Origin: Ischnura elegans
Lineage: Eukaryota > Arthropoda > Insecta > Odonata > Coenagrionidae
Assembly (NCBI RefSeq): GCF_921293095.1
Contig: NC_060251.1
Location: 100,488,566-100,552,565, forward strand
Length of the DNA: 64,000 bases
Direction: 5' to 3'
The notes beneath the pieces are model-generated. The model did no database searches, was not told the origin of the DNA, and saw nothing but the letters and a program-made list of their open reading frames with translations. Each line of letters starts with the position of its first letter. Positions within the stretch are counted from its first letter, which is position 1. Both the position numbers and the translations under genes were made by a program. Of this stretch, positions 43,736-54,440 are shown piece after piece.

Positions 43736-43905
43736 AAACATAATAAAAGATACATTATGTGTGTTCCACAGAAGTTTTAATAACAGGCTTCGACATTACA
43801 ATATGTCTTTACTACACCTTTGAAAATGACATAGTGTAATGTCGAAACCTTGGTCGGTTATTAAAACTTCTGTGGAACATGCAACAGTGTATCTCTTATT
43901 ATGTT
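43736..43905. repeat. Foldback pair with hammerhead-like motif
   Basis: The arms 43736-43808 and about 43833-43905 are imperfect inverted repeats built around GTTCCACAGAAGTTTTAATA and TCGACATTACA-TATGTC. At 43820-43857 (plus) the motif reads TTGAAAATGACATAGTGTAA, then TGTCGAAACCTTGGTC. This gives a GACAT/ATGTC stem II, GAAA, a two-base-pair stem III (CC/GG) and a GTC cleavage triplet, in hammerhead order. The first box is TTGAAAA instead of CTGANGA. Penelope-like origin is inferred. Confidence 0.5.
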
Positions 43906-44139
43906 CCACATTTTCTGTTGAAGAATTATTGGCCTCTGCAGTGTACCTGTTTTCTACTATGTTCTTCTCTCGTAGGTATATGGAGTTTATGATACCATTC
44001 TTCCATCAAGTGACCAGCATCGGAGGGGAAACGTTGCAAAGTAGGGGCCACCAAAAGATTAACGTGTCGAAATGGCCCAAAAATGTTTTGAGCTCAGTGA
44101 AAATGTATACTTTAAGTAGATTTTTTTGTTGAATTTCAT

Positions 44140-45150
44140 CCAATAAATGGCAGAGGAGGCGGAAAACAATGCTCGTATTTGCATTTTATGGCAAGTATTG
44201 AGGAAAACGGAAGAGGAATCTGTGTAGGGGGAATCTCCACGTCAAAATGATTGATAGTAAGGTGAAAAAAAATTATTGAATTTTGTATAATTTGACTGGG
44301 GTCCTCGATTGGGATCAGTGATTTCCGTTAAAAAAAATGTATAGCTGATACCACGGGAATGTATTGTTCTAACTCTATACTAACGAATCGAAAGAAGAAT
44401 GATTCAGTACTTGCGTTCAAATGTGAAGTATCAATCAATTAAAATACCGTCATCGATTCCATCCCCTTTAAGAGAGAGATTAGGTAGTCAAGCTATTGTC
44501 GTCAAAGAGGGACGCGTTTATTCATGAAAAATATATACGCTGACGTAGGGCAGCACCTCAGAAATGCTTCACGTATCGTTAAATACTGCAGCATGAATTG
44601 TAGCTTTTTAAATTATGTTTTTCAACCCTTAGAGATAAGCAAAAACTCAGTAAAATAATGAGAAGCTTAAGCTAACTTTCTCTACTAGCAGCATTGAGAA
44701 AAATCGACATAGATGAGGACGAAAAATCACAGTAACTCTGCTGAATGCGTTGTAATTCTTTCATTATGAAGTGTTTACGAAATTTAATTTAAAGATTTTT
44801 TTATTTTAATGAATGCTTCAGTTTTAAAATTGGTTTTAAAGAACGAAACGAACTGGTTGAAATGGCTTGGCAAAAACTTTTGCGCACTCTTTGAAATAAC
44901 TGAAACTACAAACTACTCATTCATATTATTTTGTTCGTCATTCGGTTTTCCAAAAAAATATATTTCTGCACCCTAAGGATATTTTAGAATGGATCTCTTC
45001 ACTTCAAAACTTTTTCCGTGACTCATGGAATACAAGGGTCATTCGAGAAATTTGAAATGTTTCCGGGAAAGAACTGTGGATAAATATCGTAAAATATTCG
45101 TGTTAGGATAACAGAAGAAATTTATGCGAAAAATCCACAGAGAAAAAAAT
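44140..45150. other. Stretch with no supported feature
   Basis: AT-rich with no open frames over 60 codons, no repeat match noticed and no splice pair. Confidence 0.5.
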
Positions 45151-45154
45151 CATT

Positions 45155-45240
45155 CGCCTTGACCGGGATTCGAACCCGGATCCCCAAATTTTGCAAAAAA
45201 AATTTGCGAGTCCATACCATCTTGTCTGGTCATCATCATC
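45155..45240 (-). repeat. tRNA-like SINE head (family C)
   Basis: Minus-strand GATCCGGGTTCGAATCCCGG is an intact B box and T stem, the best preserved in the window. The A-box side is replaced by an A/T-rich stretch (GCAAATTTTTTTTGCAAAAT, which is itself palindromic). It shares its B-box block with 1685-1715. It directly follows the end of the LINE fragment on the same strand. Confidence 0.55.
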
Positions 45241-45572
45241 TTGTGGTGTTCTGCCCGTCGGCAGATCCCCCGCGCCAATGCTGTCTCCATTCCCTCCTGT
45301 CCTCGGCCATCTCCTTGAAGTCTCCATATCTTCCAATTTTTATGTTGTCAATGAACTTCAGCCTTCTCCTTCCGCTTCTTCTGACCCCTTCCACCGATCC
45401 CTCCAAAGCTACTTTTAAAATTCCATTCCCTCTCATCAACTGTCCCAGCCAGTTACCCTTCCTTTGATTTATTTTGTCCATCAATGTTCTTTTCTTATCT
45501 ATCCTATTAGGCACTTGTTCATTTCTAACTCGATCCGTCCACCGTATTCCCTCCACCTTCGGGGGGATTTGC
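45236..45572 (-). mobile_element. LINE ORF2 C-terminal fragment fused to gypsy gag
   Basis: The minus-strand peptide contains GIRWTDRVRNEQVPNRIDKK, GNWLGQLMRGNGILKVALEG and GVRRSGRRRLKFIDNIKIG, the GNWLGH and basic tail blocks of LINE ORF2 C-termini. Its frame is continuous with the gag remnant upstream (same frame across about 45573), so the junction produces one chimeric reading frame. That is probably coincidence of an insertion or recombination. It ends in a stop at 45236. Confidence 0.8.
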
Positions 45573-46288
45573 GGCGCCCGCGATGCCACCTTCGCTTCAA
45601 TCGCCTCAGCCCGCAAGGCGCTTCTTACAGCGTCGTCGAGGGTCTTCGGCGCATCATGGCGGCATCTGCGCTCAACCTCACCGGAGAGTCCATTCAGGAT
45701 CGCGTACAGCGCCCTCTGCTCGGCTTCAAATAGGGTGGCCTCAAAAAACTCCTAGGATCGATTTCTCTCATAAGTGTTCGCGTTAGCATTCCTTATCCTA
45801 TCAGCGAAAGCCTCTATATCCTCCGTTGGGCCCCGCTTCATCTGAGAGACAAGCTCCCGATAGAACCGAGCGTCATGTTTCCGCTTATATCTTTCAATAA
45901 AGACTTTTTTCAAGTCTTCATAAGAGGCGGCGTCACGGCACTCCTGCTTCGAGCGGACGAATTCCGCTGCTCCACCCGACACACGCAATCTTGCAACCCG
46001 TAACTTATCCGCATCAGCCCAGCCACTAATTACCGCTATTTGGTCTAAACACTCGAAAAATGCAAATACATTCTCGGACTGGCCACCCGTAAACACTCCA
46101 ACAGACGATAATAGTGAGAACTTCTTACTGTCGGGGCCTAAACTGGAATTAAGGGCACTATCACGTTCAGCCAATCGGGATTTTAGGGATTGATTTTCAC
46201 AGGCTAACTCACGAAGCCTCTCATGGACGTCCTTTATCACTTGCTGCAACTCCACCTCTTTTCCGCCAACACTAACTCGCCCCGCCAT
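45573..46288 (-). pseudogene. Ty3/gypsy gag remnant
   Basis: It starts at the ATG at 46288 and runs 178 codons to an in-frame TAG (45752-45754), then stays open in the same frame for about 60 codons until the LINE junction. A coiled-coil-like N-terminus (KDVHERLRELACENQSLKSR) precedes a capsid-like region (GGQSENVFAFFECLDQIAVI, and the YEDLKKVFIERYKR block of gypsy gag). No zinc knuckle remains because the 3' part was replaced by the LINE piece. It would form the virus-like core of the element. It is broken by the nonsense codon and the truncation. Confidence 0.85.
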
Positions 46289-46351
46289 AATGATCTTACC
46301 TCCTTATTCCGCGACGATATTCCGTCCTCCGGTCTGCTACAGCTAGATGGA

Positions 46352-46373
46352 CGAATCCCACTTCTCGACACCA
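46352..46373 (-). promoter_or_regulatory. Primer-binding site of the gypsy element
   Basis: Three bases inside the LTR end on the minus strand lies TGGTGTCGAGAAGTGGGA. It starts with the TGG complementary to a tRNA CCA end and closely resembles the tRNA-Leu-type primer sites of insect gypsy elements, with one extra base. Position and orientation confirm that the LTR piece at 46377 is the 5' LTR end of the gag-bearing half. Confidence 0.75.
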
Positions 46374-46376
46374 GGT

Positions 46377-46515
46377 TGTAAGTTGCCGGGCGCTGTCGTC
46401 CTCGTCATCCGCAGGAGAATAAGGAAAGTCACGCAGAAAAAAGGAGAAGTCACATGTCGGGGAAAATCACACTTTATTCTGCCTTCGTTTTCTTACACCC
46501 GTCGACTGCCCCGCG
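46377..46515 (-). repeat. Inverted 5' LTR fragment (139 bp)
   Basis: It is the reverse complement of the last 139 bases of the LTR at 48053-48417, with about five differences, and begins TGTAAGTTGCCGGGCGCTGT. It breaks off inside the GCGGGGCAG repeat of the LTR, exactly where plus-strand pol sequence starts. The LTR upstream part (U3) is therefore missing on this side. Confidence 0.92.
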
Positions 46516-47501
46516 GTTACCATCAAATTCCGATGCATGAGGATGATCAAGAGAAGACCGCTTTTAATGTCGACAGCGGGCACATTAGGATGCCGTTCGG
46601 ATTGCGGAATGCACCTGCCACATTCCAAAGGATGATGGACGGCCTCCTACGGGGCTTGAAGCCGGTACAATGCCTCGTGTATTTGGACGACGTGATCATC
46701 TTCGGTGCAACGATAGAGGAGCATGCCGTACGGCTGCGTGCCGTACTCGACAGATTAAGGAACGCCGGGCTAACGCTTAAGTTTGAGAAATGTAAGTTTG
46801 CGGAGGAAAAGGTGAACTATTTAGGTCACGTTATTTCAAAGCATGGAGTGCAACCTGACCCGGGAAAAGTATCCGCTGTGCAGGAATTTCCCACCCCTAC
46901 CAACGTGAAGGAACTTCAGTCATTTTTAGGACTTGCGAATTACTATCGTCGCTTTGTGGTGGGTTACGCAGAAATAGCGAGGCCGTTGACGAAATTATTA
47001 CGAAAAGGTGCAGTGTTCAACTGGAATAAAGATTGCGCCGGGGCCTTTGAGAAACTAAAGGATTCCCTGATTAATAGCCCCGTGTTATCATATCCAGATT
47101 TCGACAAACCTTTTATTATTTCCACCGATGCATCTAACTTCGCAATAGGGGCAGTGCTTTCTCAGGAGATCGACGGGGAAGAACATCCAATTGCATATGC
47201 ATCAAGACAGCTGAATTCCGCTGAAATAAATTATTCAGTGACCGAAAAGGAACTGTGCAGTGTCGTGTTTGCTGTGGCGCAATACCGATGCTACGTGTAT
47301 GGACGAAAATTAAAGATAGTTAGTGACCATGCAGCCCTCAAGTGGCTATTTGGCCTGCGTGACCCTAGTAGCCGGTGGATACGATGGACTCTTAAACTTT
47401 CCGAATATGACTACGAGGTAGTGCATAAGCCAGGGGTAATGCACAAGAACGCCGATGGACTTAGCCGGAAGGACGAGTGGCAAATAACACGCGCTTCTTG
47501 A
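46516..47501 (+). CDS. Ty3/gypsy pol fragment: reverse transcriptase and RNase H
   Basis: The open frame begins mid-RT with YHQIPMHEDDQEKTAF and continues MPFGLRNAPATFQRMMD, the catalytic YLDDVIIF box, NYLGHVISKHGV and LQSFLGLANYYRRF. It then goes through RNase H (STDASNFAIGAVLSQ, SVTEKELCSVVFAV, VSDHAALKWLFGL) to NADGLSRKDEW and a stop at 47501. It reverse-transcribes element RNA and degrades the template. Protease and the RT fingers are missing at the 5' side (replaced by the inverted LTR piece), and integrase is missing at the 3' side. The first in-frame ATG at 46347 lies in the inverted 5' region and is not a natural start. Confidence 0.95.
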
Positions 47502-47680
47502 GGAGTTTGGTTGACGAGTACATTGATTACAGGAAAAACTCGCAACTGAGGTTTAATCAGTCGGAGGCTAACTATAGGGAACTACGGGAGATGGTGATGA
47601 CCGAAGATGCTCTGAGGCAGGTGGGTCACGCCTTAGTCAATGCTAGGATTGACTTGACCGGGCTGAGCTTTGCATTATAG
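47477..47680 (+). CDS. Short frame after pol in the gypsy element
   Basis: The 67-codon frame overlaps the pol end in another frame and reads SLVDEYIDYRKNSQLRFNQS and EALRQV-type helical sequence, ending LTGLSFAL. It is out of frame with RNase H and lies where integrase would start. It may be the tail of a downstream ORF joined by an internal deletion of integrase. The identity of that ORF is not clear. It is followed by a 370-base 3' region and the polypurine tract. Confidence 0.4.
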   Translation: MANNTRFLRSLVDEYIDYRKNSQLRFNQSEANYRELREMVMTEDALRQVGHALVNARIDLTGLSFAL

Positions 47681-48039
47681 AGTAGTCAATAACTTTTTTT
47701 TGTTAGATTTATATGGGTAGTAGTGCTAATAAATCAAATCCACTAAGGTCGAGCTAAGGTAACCATCGATCACGGCAGAAACAATGTGGTTGTATATATC
47801 AGTGTAATTGTGTTCTTTGTTTTTTGTGTGTGATTTTGAAAGTGTGTAATAGTTAAAATATTGGTTAGGACTAGAAATGGGTGCGATGTGACCGTGGAAA
47901 AAAAGGGGACGAAATTGTTTGTGTTGGTTTCATTTTTTTATGATTGGTTTTTATGTGATTTTCTTTGTTATGTTTAAGAACTCACTATTCTGACCTGATT
48001 GTGTTTAAAATTTCCAGGCCTGTAAATTTTAAATTTTTT

Positions 48040-48052
48040 GGGGGGGAGTGGA
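48040..48052 (+). promoter_or_regulatory. Polypurine tract of the gypsy element
   Basis: GGGGGGGAGTGGA sits directly before TGTAAG of the LTR, after a T-run. This is the standard site of plus-strand priming. Confidence 0.85.
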
Positions 48053-48417
48053 TGTAAGAGGCGGCTGCCGTCTTCCTTTCCTCAGTTCCCTTCCCATACC
48101 AGCTCAGCTATAACTCCCTTCCTTACGCTCCCACGATTCCCCTACCACTCAACGCAGACAGGAAGCGCTCGCATGGCCACGTAAAGGTAAGAGGTTTTTC
48201 TTAAGAACGTGAGCCTGCTACGCACATGAGAGAACAAGAAACGCTGACCAAAGGAAGACGGCAGCTCGCGGGGCAGTTCGCGGGGCAGTCGACGGGTGTA
48301 AGAAAACGAAGGCAGAATAAAGTGTGATTTTCCCCGACATATGACTTCTCCTTTTTTCTGCGCGACTTTCCTTATTATCCTGCGGATGACGAGGACGACA
48401 GCGCCCGGCAACTTACA
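48053..48417 (+). repeat. Gypsy 3' LTR, complete (365 bp)
   Basis: It runs from TGTAAGAGGCGG to GGCAACTTACA, with a short perfect inverted end (TGTAAG/CTTACA). It contains a duplicated CGCGGGGCAGT unit near 48270 and an AATAAA (in GCAGAATAAAGTGTG) at about 48314, which would be the R-region polyadenylation signal. Its last 139 bases match the inverted piece at 46377-46515. Confidence 0.9.
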
Positions 48418-48421
48418 GTAT

Positions 48422-48670
48422 TCTTATTTTAATATTTTCATGAGAGATTATAATTTCTGTGCCTTACCTTTTCATGTGACCTGGATATTTTATTTCGGAG
48501 AAAATTTAACGGCCTGATGATGGCGTAACGACCAAAATCGCTCGCATAATTTTATAATAAACCATTTAAAAGCTTTGTGTTCTTATTTTACATTTTCATG
48601 AGAGGTCATAGTTTCTCTACCTTACCTTTTTGTATGACCTGGATACTTTATTTCAGAGAAAATTAGACTT
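48422..48670 (+). repeat. Tandem duplication (period about 159 bp) around a CTGATGA motif
   Basis: Copies start at 48422 and 48581: TCTTATTTT, TTTTCATGAGAG, TGCCTTACC/TACCTTACC, and TGACCTGGATA followed by TTATTTCRGAGAAAATT. Between them lies GCCTGATGATGGCGTAACGA, then CCAAAATCGCTCGC. This has an intact CTGATGA hammerhead first box but AAAA in place of GAAA. It abuts the gypsy LTR by a few bases. Confidence 0.65.
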
Positions 48671-48904
48671 ATACCCGGTCATTCACCCTTTTGCCTTTAT
48701 CATGATTTTTTTTAAAATTGGAAAGACAAAAAGTAACGAGAAAATTTTAAGTTCCATATTTCGACCCATCCCAGCGGGTAAGCCCACTGGAAGTGAGTTA
48801 AAAACATATTCTATTTACATGACGCCCTCGGGCATGTTATCTTTACGCCCACCAGTGGCTTTGTTTGCTAAACCTGTTTTTGAACATGGAGCAGGTAAAT
48901 AATC

Positions 48905-49730
48905 GTCTTCCTCTTCCCCCGCATTGTTATTAAAGGTCATATACCCGTAAAGTCAGATCAATGGAAAGTCGGAAATAAATACGGCGAGTTTAGTTTTGCA
49001 TTCGTATCCTCCGGCTGTATTTCTTTCCGCAGTTGAGCATAGGGCTCGCCTCGTTCCTTCCTCGGTTATAAACAGTCCATAGGTCCTCAGTATCTCACCT
49101 CCATTCGGTTTACCAACGTATGCAAGTCTCTTCATTAACAAATACAGTCAAACCCAAATAAAAACTTTGCTTTTTCCAATTTTCCTGTGGAAAAGGCAAA
49201 GTTGTTATCATTTCAACCCCTTTTAAGAAGGAGACCGCTATGTTGAGGTTGGCAATGTAAGGTTATCAGGAATGAGTGATTTAAAGGTATTTCTTCAATT
49301 GATTTTCTATAAAAACACGACCAGATTATCTGCCTAGTGTTATAGAATTTCATAGTTGAACCCGAAAGTTAGATTTAAATGTTAAACGTATTAAAAATAA
49401 GTGAAATTCGATCGGATTAGAACAAATCAAACGCATGATAGTGCGTAAGCAAAATTGAAGAAAGACTTAGTGATAAAAATGACCTAAAACACAAGAAAAA
49501 TATGTCAGAACTATTTATTGATTACGTAGAGTGGAACTACACAAAACAAAATTGCGGAACTAATCTATTACACTATTACTTACATTGATTAAACTATTAA
49601 GTTTGCCCATTTTAACCATATCCAAGAAAAACTCCTCACGAAGACATTAAAATAAATATTTTTGATTACCGTAGATGTTCTAATGCATATCATTTTTGCA
49701 AAGTAAGAAATGAATGAGCAATAATAAAAA
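48905..49730. other. Stretch with no supported feature
   Basis: AT-rich, short frames only, no repeat match noticed. Confidence 0.45.
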
Positions 49731-49734
49731 GTGT

Positions 49735-50850
49735 ATGTTATTGAGAGGCTGCATGCTCAACTCTAAACTTAACTGCATAAAGAATTGGGTAAACGTGCCG
49801 ATTTCTATGCAGTACGAATGAAGAAATTTTTCCCGAACATTTTATGAAGATTACGCACGTGTATTGGCAACATGATAAGAGAGGATGAATATATTTCGTG
49901 CTTCAGCAAAGTCTAAAATGTCTCCTACTAGGCATCGCTCACCGCAAGTCCAGATTATCTGGGATGCTCTATAAGTTGCCCGCCATGAATAAGGATTTGG
50001 AATGTCACAGCTACTGCTGCAACGAAAGAGGATTTATCGTGCAGGGTGCGGTAAAATATGACGATCCGAGGGATGGAAATGTTCCCTGATATTTCTCCCT
50101 CCACCCCTAAATAGATCCGTCCCTTGCATCTCGATTCCTTTCAAGGATCATCAATGAGGGTCCCTTCCTTCAAATGATCTGATATCCCAATCGGGTGGCA
50201 TCCAAAAGATTTTGGAATTCGGAGCACGGTAGATAAAATGGAGCTTCAAATGCATATCCGTCGGTGAATAAATAAAAATTCTTTTAGGCTTATCATTATA
50301 ACATCACTATAACAATGATTATTACAAAAAATGATGTCAATCTAAATCAATAGCTCTACGCTTAAGCTCAACATAGTAGTACATAATAGCTCATTAAGGA
50401 AAGCCATATAATCAAAGGTAAATGACGAATTACATGAGTTATTAGCAATGTAATATTAAGAGCATGTATGGTCACCTTTATATTTAACTACATACATCAG
50501 TGAGTAAATATGCCAAATTATATAAAGCACGAAGGAATATAAATCTTTTTCGAATTTTGTTGCTCAAATTTTCTTGAATATTTTCCTTAACTCTTGGTCA
50601 AATGATTTTTTCATAGTGCGGTAGTTAAATAGATTTTTATTGCATATATTTCTTAAAAATAAAAATCATTTTGATCTATAAGCCCAAGTTGTGTTTTTGA
50701 GAGTCTATATGCTCAAATATAAACTGAACCGCATAAAGGTCTGTGTACGAGCAGAGTCCCTTATGCGGTTGCATAGGAAGTACACGTATCGACTTCTATG
50801 TAGCACCAATAAAGGAATATATATTTTCCCGAATTACTTTTTCTTAAATG
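49735..50850 (+). repeat. Direct repeat pair (49735-49850 and 50690-50850)
   Basis: The shared series is TTGAGAG-CT, ATGCTCAA, AAACT-AAC-GCATAAAG, CGACTTCTATG/CGATTTCTATG, and a TTTTTCCCGAA end. The second copy has an extra segment in the middle containing GTCCCTTATGCGGTTGCATA. Decayed, with no coding potential and no identifiable ends. Confidence 0.5.
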
Positions 50851-51890
50851 TTTCCATTAATCCAGCGCCAAATTATTTAAATTTATTCATTTTTGAGATT
50901 ATTGCGAAGTATTCTACAACTTTTAAATTACATTTTTCCTGTAGAAGACTATTTTTGCCGTTTAAATTGTGGTAATTAGCATGTTATGAGCAAATGAAGC
51001 TCCTGTGATTATAAAACCACTTGCTTTCATTTCTTTAGGATTGTACGACACTCAAAAAGAAAATTTCACCTAATTGTACAGAGCGAGACTCAATAACTAA
51101 GTTTTTTCTTGTTAGCTGCTCTCTTGGTTTTCTCTTCGCTTCTTTTGTCAAATTAGGTGTAGCAAGTTAGATAATGTCTTCAAAAATTAAAAATGATGCA
51201 TGATATTCACAATTTTTCTGCGATTTATATTATTTCATTATCCAATGAGAACTAAATGCCGTGGAAGGTTACTCGGGAATTCCACCAGGTAGGTTCTCCA
51301 ACTCCATCTCGGCCGACGTTTCGATGCACATACTTCGAAACGTCGAATTCGATACATCGGGAAAGCCTGCGAACATTCTTCAGAACTAAAGACATTAAAT
51401 TTTTTCACCTCTACTTCATAAATTAAATCTATCAGGTAACTGTAAGAATATGAATCTCATATTATCGCCACTTCAACGAAGTTTTCCTTTTAAATATGAA
51501 TCTGAAGGTCGTTTCGAAAACAAAAATGGTACTGAAAATCTGAGCATCATTGAACGGAAACTTATTTCGTTGAAATGCAATGCCTTGGAATAGAAATAAT
51601 AACTCGAATCTTAAAGAGACAATCGCTTGAAAAATGAATTTTCATGCTAATACCGAAGGTTATTCCGGAGTAAAAATACCATTTCAATGTGGCTGATTAT
51701 TTTGGCTGCCATTGGTCCACAGAAGGGGTGAGTCAATGGATCGAAATGCTCCCTGACATTTCTCTCTTCAGTTACCTCTTTATCCCGTGCTTCTCAAACC
51801 CTTTCAAGGAGCAATAATACTAAGCAAATGATACTATATTCCATCGAGAGAGATATAAAAGATTTTGGACTTCGGTGAACGGTAAAAGTA
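50065..51890 (+). repeat. Direct repeat pair (50065-50240 and 51735-51890)
   Basis: Both copies read through GAAATGYTCCCTGAYATTTCT, CCTTTCAAGGA, and AAAAGATTTTGGA-TTCGG followed by ACGGTA. The order and spacing are kept, with a few indels. It interleaves with the previous repeat pair, suggesting that a block of about 1.6 kb was duplicated and then decayed. Nature unknown. Confidence 0.5.
51245..51370. repeat. Penelope-type pseudo-LTR piece with palindrome
   Basis: TACTCGGGAATTCCACCAGG, then CATCTCGGCCGACGTTTCGA, resembles 42990-43045 and 55078-55140. At 51317-51348 CGACGTTTCGA and TCGAAACGTCG form a perfect 11-bp inverted pair around a 10-base loop. GAAACGTC, the last hammerhead box plus cleavage triplet, therefore appears on both strands. 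The first catalytic box is not intact. Confidence 0.5.
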
Positions 51891-51899
51891 AAATAAAAG

Positions 51900-53800
51900 T
51901 ATATTTTTTATGTGGTCTAGGAGCTAAATTATTAATATACCATACAGCTTCAGACTCCACCCCATAGAAGTTCGTTACATTCATGTATTAAATATTATTT
52001 GCTCTTCTACACCTTTTTATCGCAACTTAAACGATGGAAGACTACATAACAGTTTTAATAACGAAAATTACTAACATCACACACACCATTTTTGAGTTAT
52101 TCGTTTTTTTTTGTGTAAAGAAAAGAACATTTGACTTTTTGTGTAATAAATTTTTTAATTAAATAGTAAACACCACTTTTCTCACGAATACTAATCTCGT
52201 CATTCGCATCACAGCATGAAATTATATGAGCATCATCGTAAGTATGGCTTTATTTATAGCAAGTATATAAATCAGCACACCCACAATGGCTTAGCTATCT
52301 AAGAAAAGAATATAATATTTTTAATATTAAGACCGAAATTAATTGGAAATAAAGTTAGGGATTCGAGCATTGGAAAATTTTTACGGTTTATATTCTACAT
52401 ATTTGGTCAAGTTATCAAAAACCGCGGACAATCTCCTTTAAAAGTTTATAAATCATCTTTTCTTTCCATTTTTTTTAAATGCAAGCGAAAAAACTACAAT
52501 ACCTTCCTCATATCATGGCATAAAAGTAATGAGTTGTCTTTAGCTCTATGCTCTTTTCTAAACTATAAGCAATATTTGAGTATATAGTTTCTCTGAATTC
52601 TCTAGATTTCTGTTCAAATTTGAGAATTATAAATATAATGAGGGAAATTCTCACAACCAACCCTTACTGCCCTCAATAACTTTATATGCCAATTATAAAA
52701 CCTCACAATATCCATGACAAAAATTTGTATTACGAACTCAATATTAGTTCTCCAAACAAGAAATAGAATGGTAGCATAATTGGCCTCTTTTGGTGTATTT
52801 CACGTAATCATGTCTGATAAAGGATGTTTGAGAACTAATTTTTGTTTCTCTCCAACCAATTTTGATGCACCCTAATATATTTACGGTTTCCACTTATTTT
52901 ACTCTTGTACTCATTTTACAGTTTCTCGAAGTAAGTACTACATTGTTGATCTGGGAGTCAAAAGCATCATTTCAACAATGTGATATTTCAGATGCCCTGC
53001 CTACATAAGAAGACCTTTCCTATTCAAATCAGCGGCGCAAGTTTATTTGAGAAGTACCAATTGTAAACAATAGTAAACAAGGTGGATCCAAGTGCAATCA
53101 ATCCTCGGCCTCGTTAGTCAGTCTACTGAAGTATACTCTTGATGTAGGTCTAAACTTTTTCCCTTTAGCAGTATTATGTTTGCGGTGCGCAGAAATAAGA
53201 TAGAAAGGGCCTTCCTATAGAAATCAGTAGCGTCTTTTCCATAGTGAAGAACAATTCGAACCTTTCATAAGCAAAGAATTAACCACTTCTAACAAGAAAT
53301 CTTCCCTGTCCATGCGAGCGAGTCCACCGCAGACGATATATCCGTTTCCACGTCTTCTCGCATCGCTTCCACTGCAGTTTGACGCTTGAGACAAAAGGTG
53401 CAGCGGTTTGATTCCATTCTGGAACGTGCAGTGCTTCACGCCAAAGATTTAAAAATACTCTTCGCGTACGTTACTGTTGAGAGAACCTCAAAGGGCGTCT
53501 TGGTATCTGAGTGAACAGAAACTGAGGTGAGGCAAATATCTTGATTTCGAGTGTTACTTGCATGAGTGGCTCTTGATATGAGCGGGTGAGTCAGACTCAA
53601 AGCATGAGGAAATATGTAAAAACAACGTTCGCAGCCGCTGACATGAATTCACAATTCCTGAAGACACACAATGTTCCGAGATAAACGTTCCCCAAGGCTG
53701 GCCTCACTGACATACATGCATGATGTATTCTCGTTTTTAGTATAAACCATCCTTCTATTTTACCAAAGTAAAAATTAATGAATCATTCACTCTAAGAACT
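51900..53800. other. Stretch with no supported gene
   Basis: A weak repeat is visible (CTTTCCTATTCAAATCAGCG near 53018 against CTTCCTATAGAAATCAGTAG near 53210). Otherwise AT-rich sequence without frames. Confidence 0.4.
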
Positions 53801-53805
53801 TATCC

Positions 53806-53993
53806 CCGCCGGCCTCGGTGGCGGCGGGGATAGGTTCTCGCCTGCCAAACCGAAGGTCGCGGTTCGAGTCCCGCCTGGGTAGGTAGCCCCTACTCAGGGA
53901 ATGGTTGTATGTGATAGTCCTTGCATCATGCTATATCCCCGATGTAAAAGCCCTTAAATGAGCTGTTTTCGGAGCAATGAAAATAAATAAAAA
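53806..53993 (+). repeat. SINE family B copy with A-rich tail
   Basis: The tRNA-like head has the B box GTCGCGGTTCGAGTCCCGCC at 53850-53869. The body includes CTACTCAGGGAATGGTTGTA and CCCGATGTAAAAGCCC, and the 3' end TTTTCGGAGCAATGAAAATA then AATAAAAAA. The head is preceded by GGCCTCGGTGGCGGCGGGGA, a degenerate A box. It is the most complete family B copy, and the A-rich tail implies LINE-mediated insertion. Confidence 0.72.
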
Positions 53994-54054
53994 AGGGTCG
54001 CGGCAGTGTAGTGATAAACGTGCTCTACTTCCATTCGGCGATCCCAAGTACACT

Positions 54055-54215
54055 TAATGGTATGGTATGGTACACAGAGGAGGCGACCGGCAGCTGAGGT
54101 AATTTGCGCCATGAAGCAAGCGTAGGGAAAGAAGGGTGGAAGAAACCCGGCGACGACATTAGCGTGCTCCCAGCGAAAGGTGCCAAGGGGACCACGGCTT
54201 GACGTCCCATATCGT
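54055..54215 (-). repeat. SINE family A copy (body)
   Basis: The minus strand gives AAGCCGTGGTCCCCTTGGCA, GGGTTTCTTCCACCCTTC, TTGCGCCATG-type and CAGCTGCCGGTCGCCTCCTC blocks in family order. A TGGTATGGTATGG run marks its 3' side. The head is absent. Confidence 0.68.
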
Positions 54216-54334
54216 GATTTTAGTGGTAGTGGTGGGACAAGGGAAAAATTCCGGGTTCCCTGAACGTTGCGCAAGTGAGATAGCTCGAGGAGAAGGCTGG
54301 TGACCGAAAATTAAAAAAAAAAAAAAAACGTGAC

Positions 54335-54440
54335 GGTCTCGTTGGCGGCGGGGATAACTCCTCGCCTAACCAACCGAAGGTCGCAGGATCGGGATCCAGG
54401 GCATGGGTGGTTATAAACATGTTTGCCTAATATCGAATTG
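54335..54440 (+). repeat. SINE family B head fragment
   Basis: GGTCTCGTTGGCGGCGGGGA, then AACCAACCGAAGGTCGCAGG, matches the head at 53806-53865. The B box is damaged (GGATCGGGATCC). It follows an A-run at 54308-54328 that could be the tail of another inserted copy. Confidence 0.6.

Noticed and set aside
45155..45240. True tRNA gene
   Set aside because: Only the T arm and B box are intact; the D arm and acceptor stem cannot be formed.
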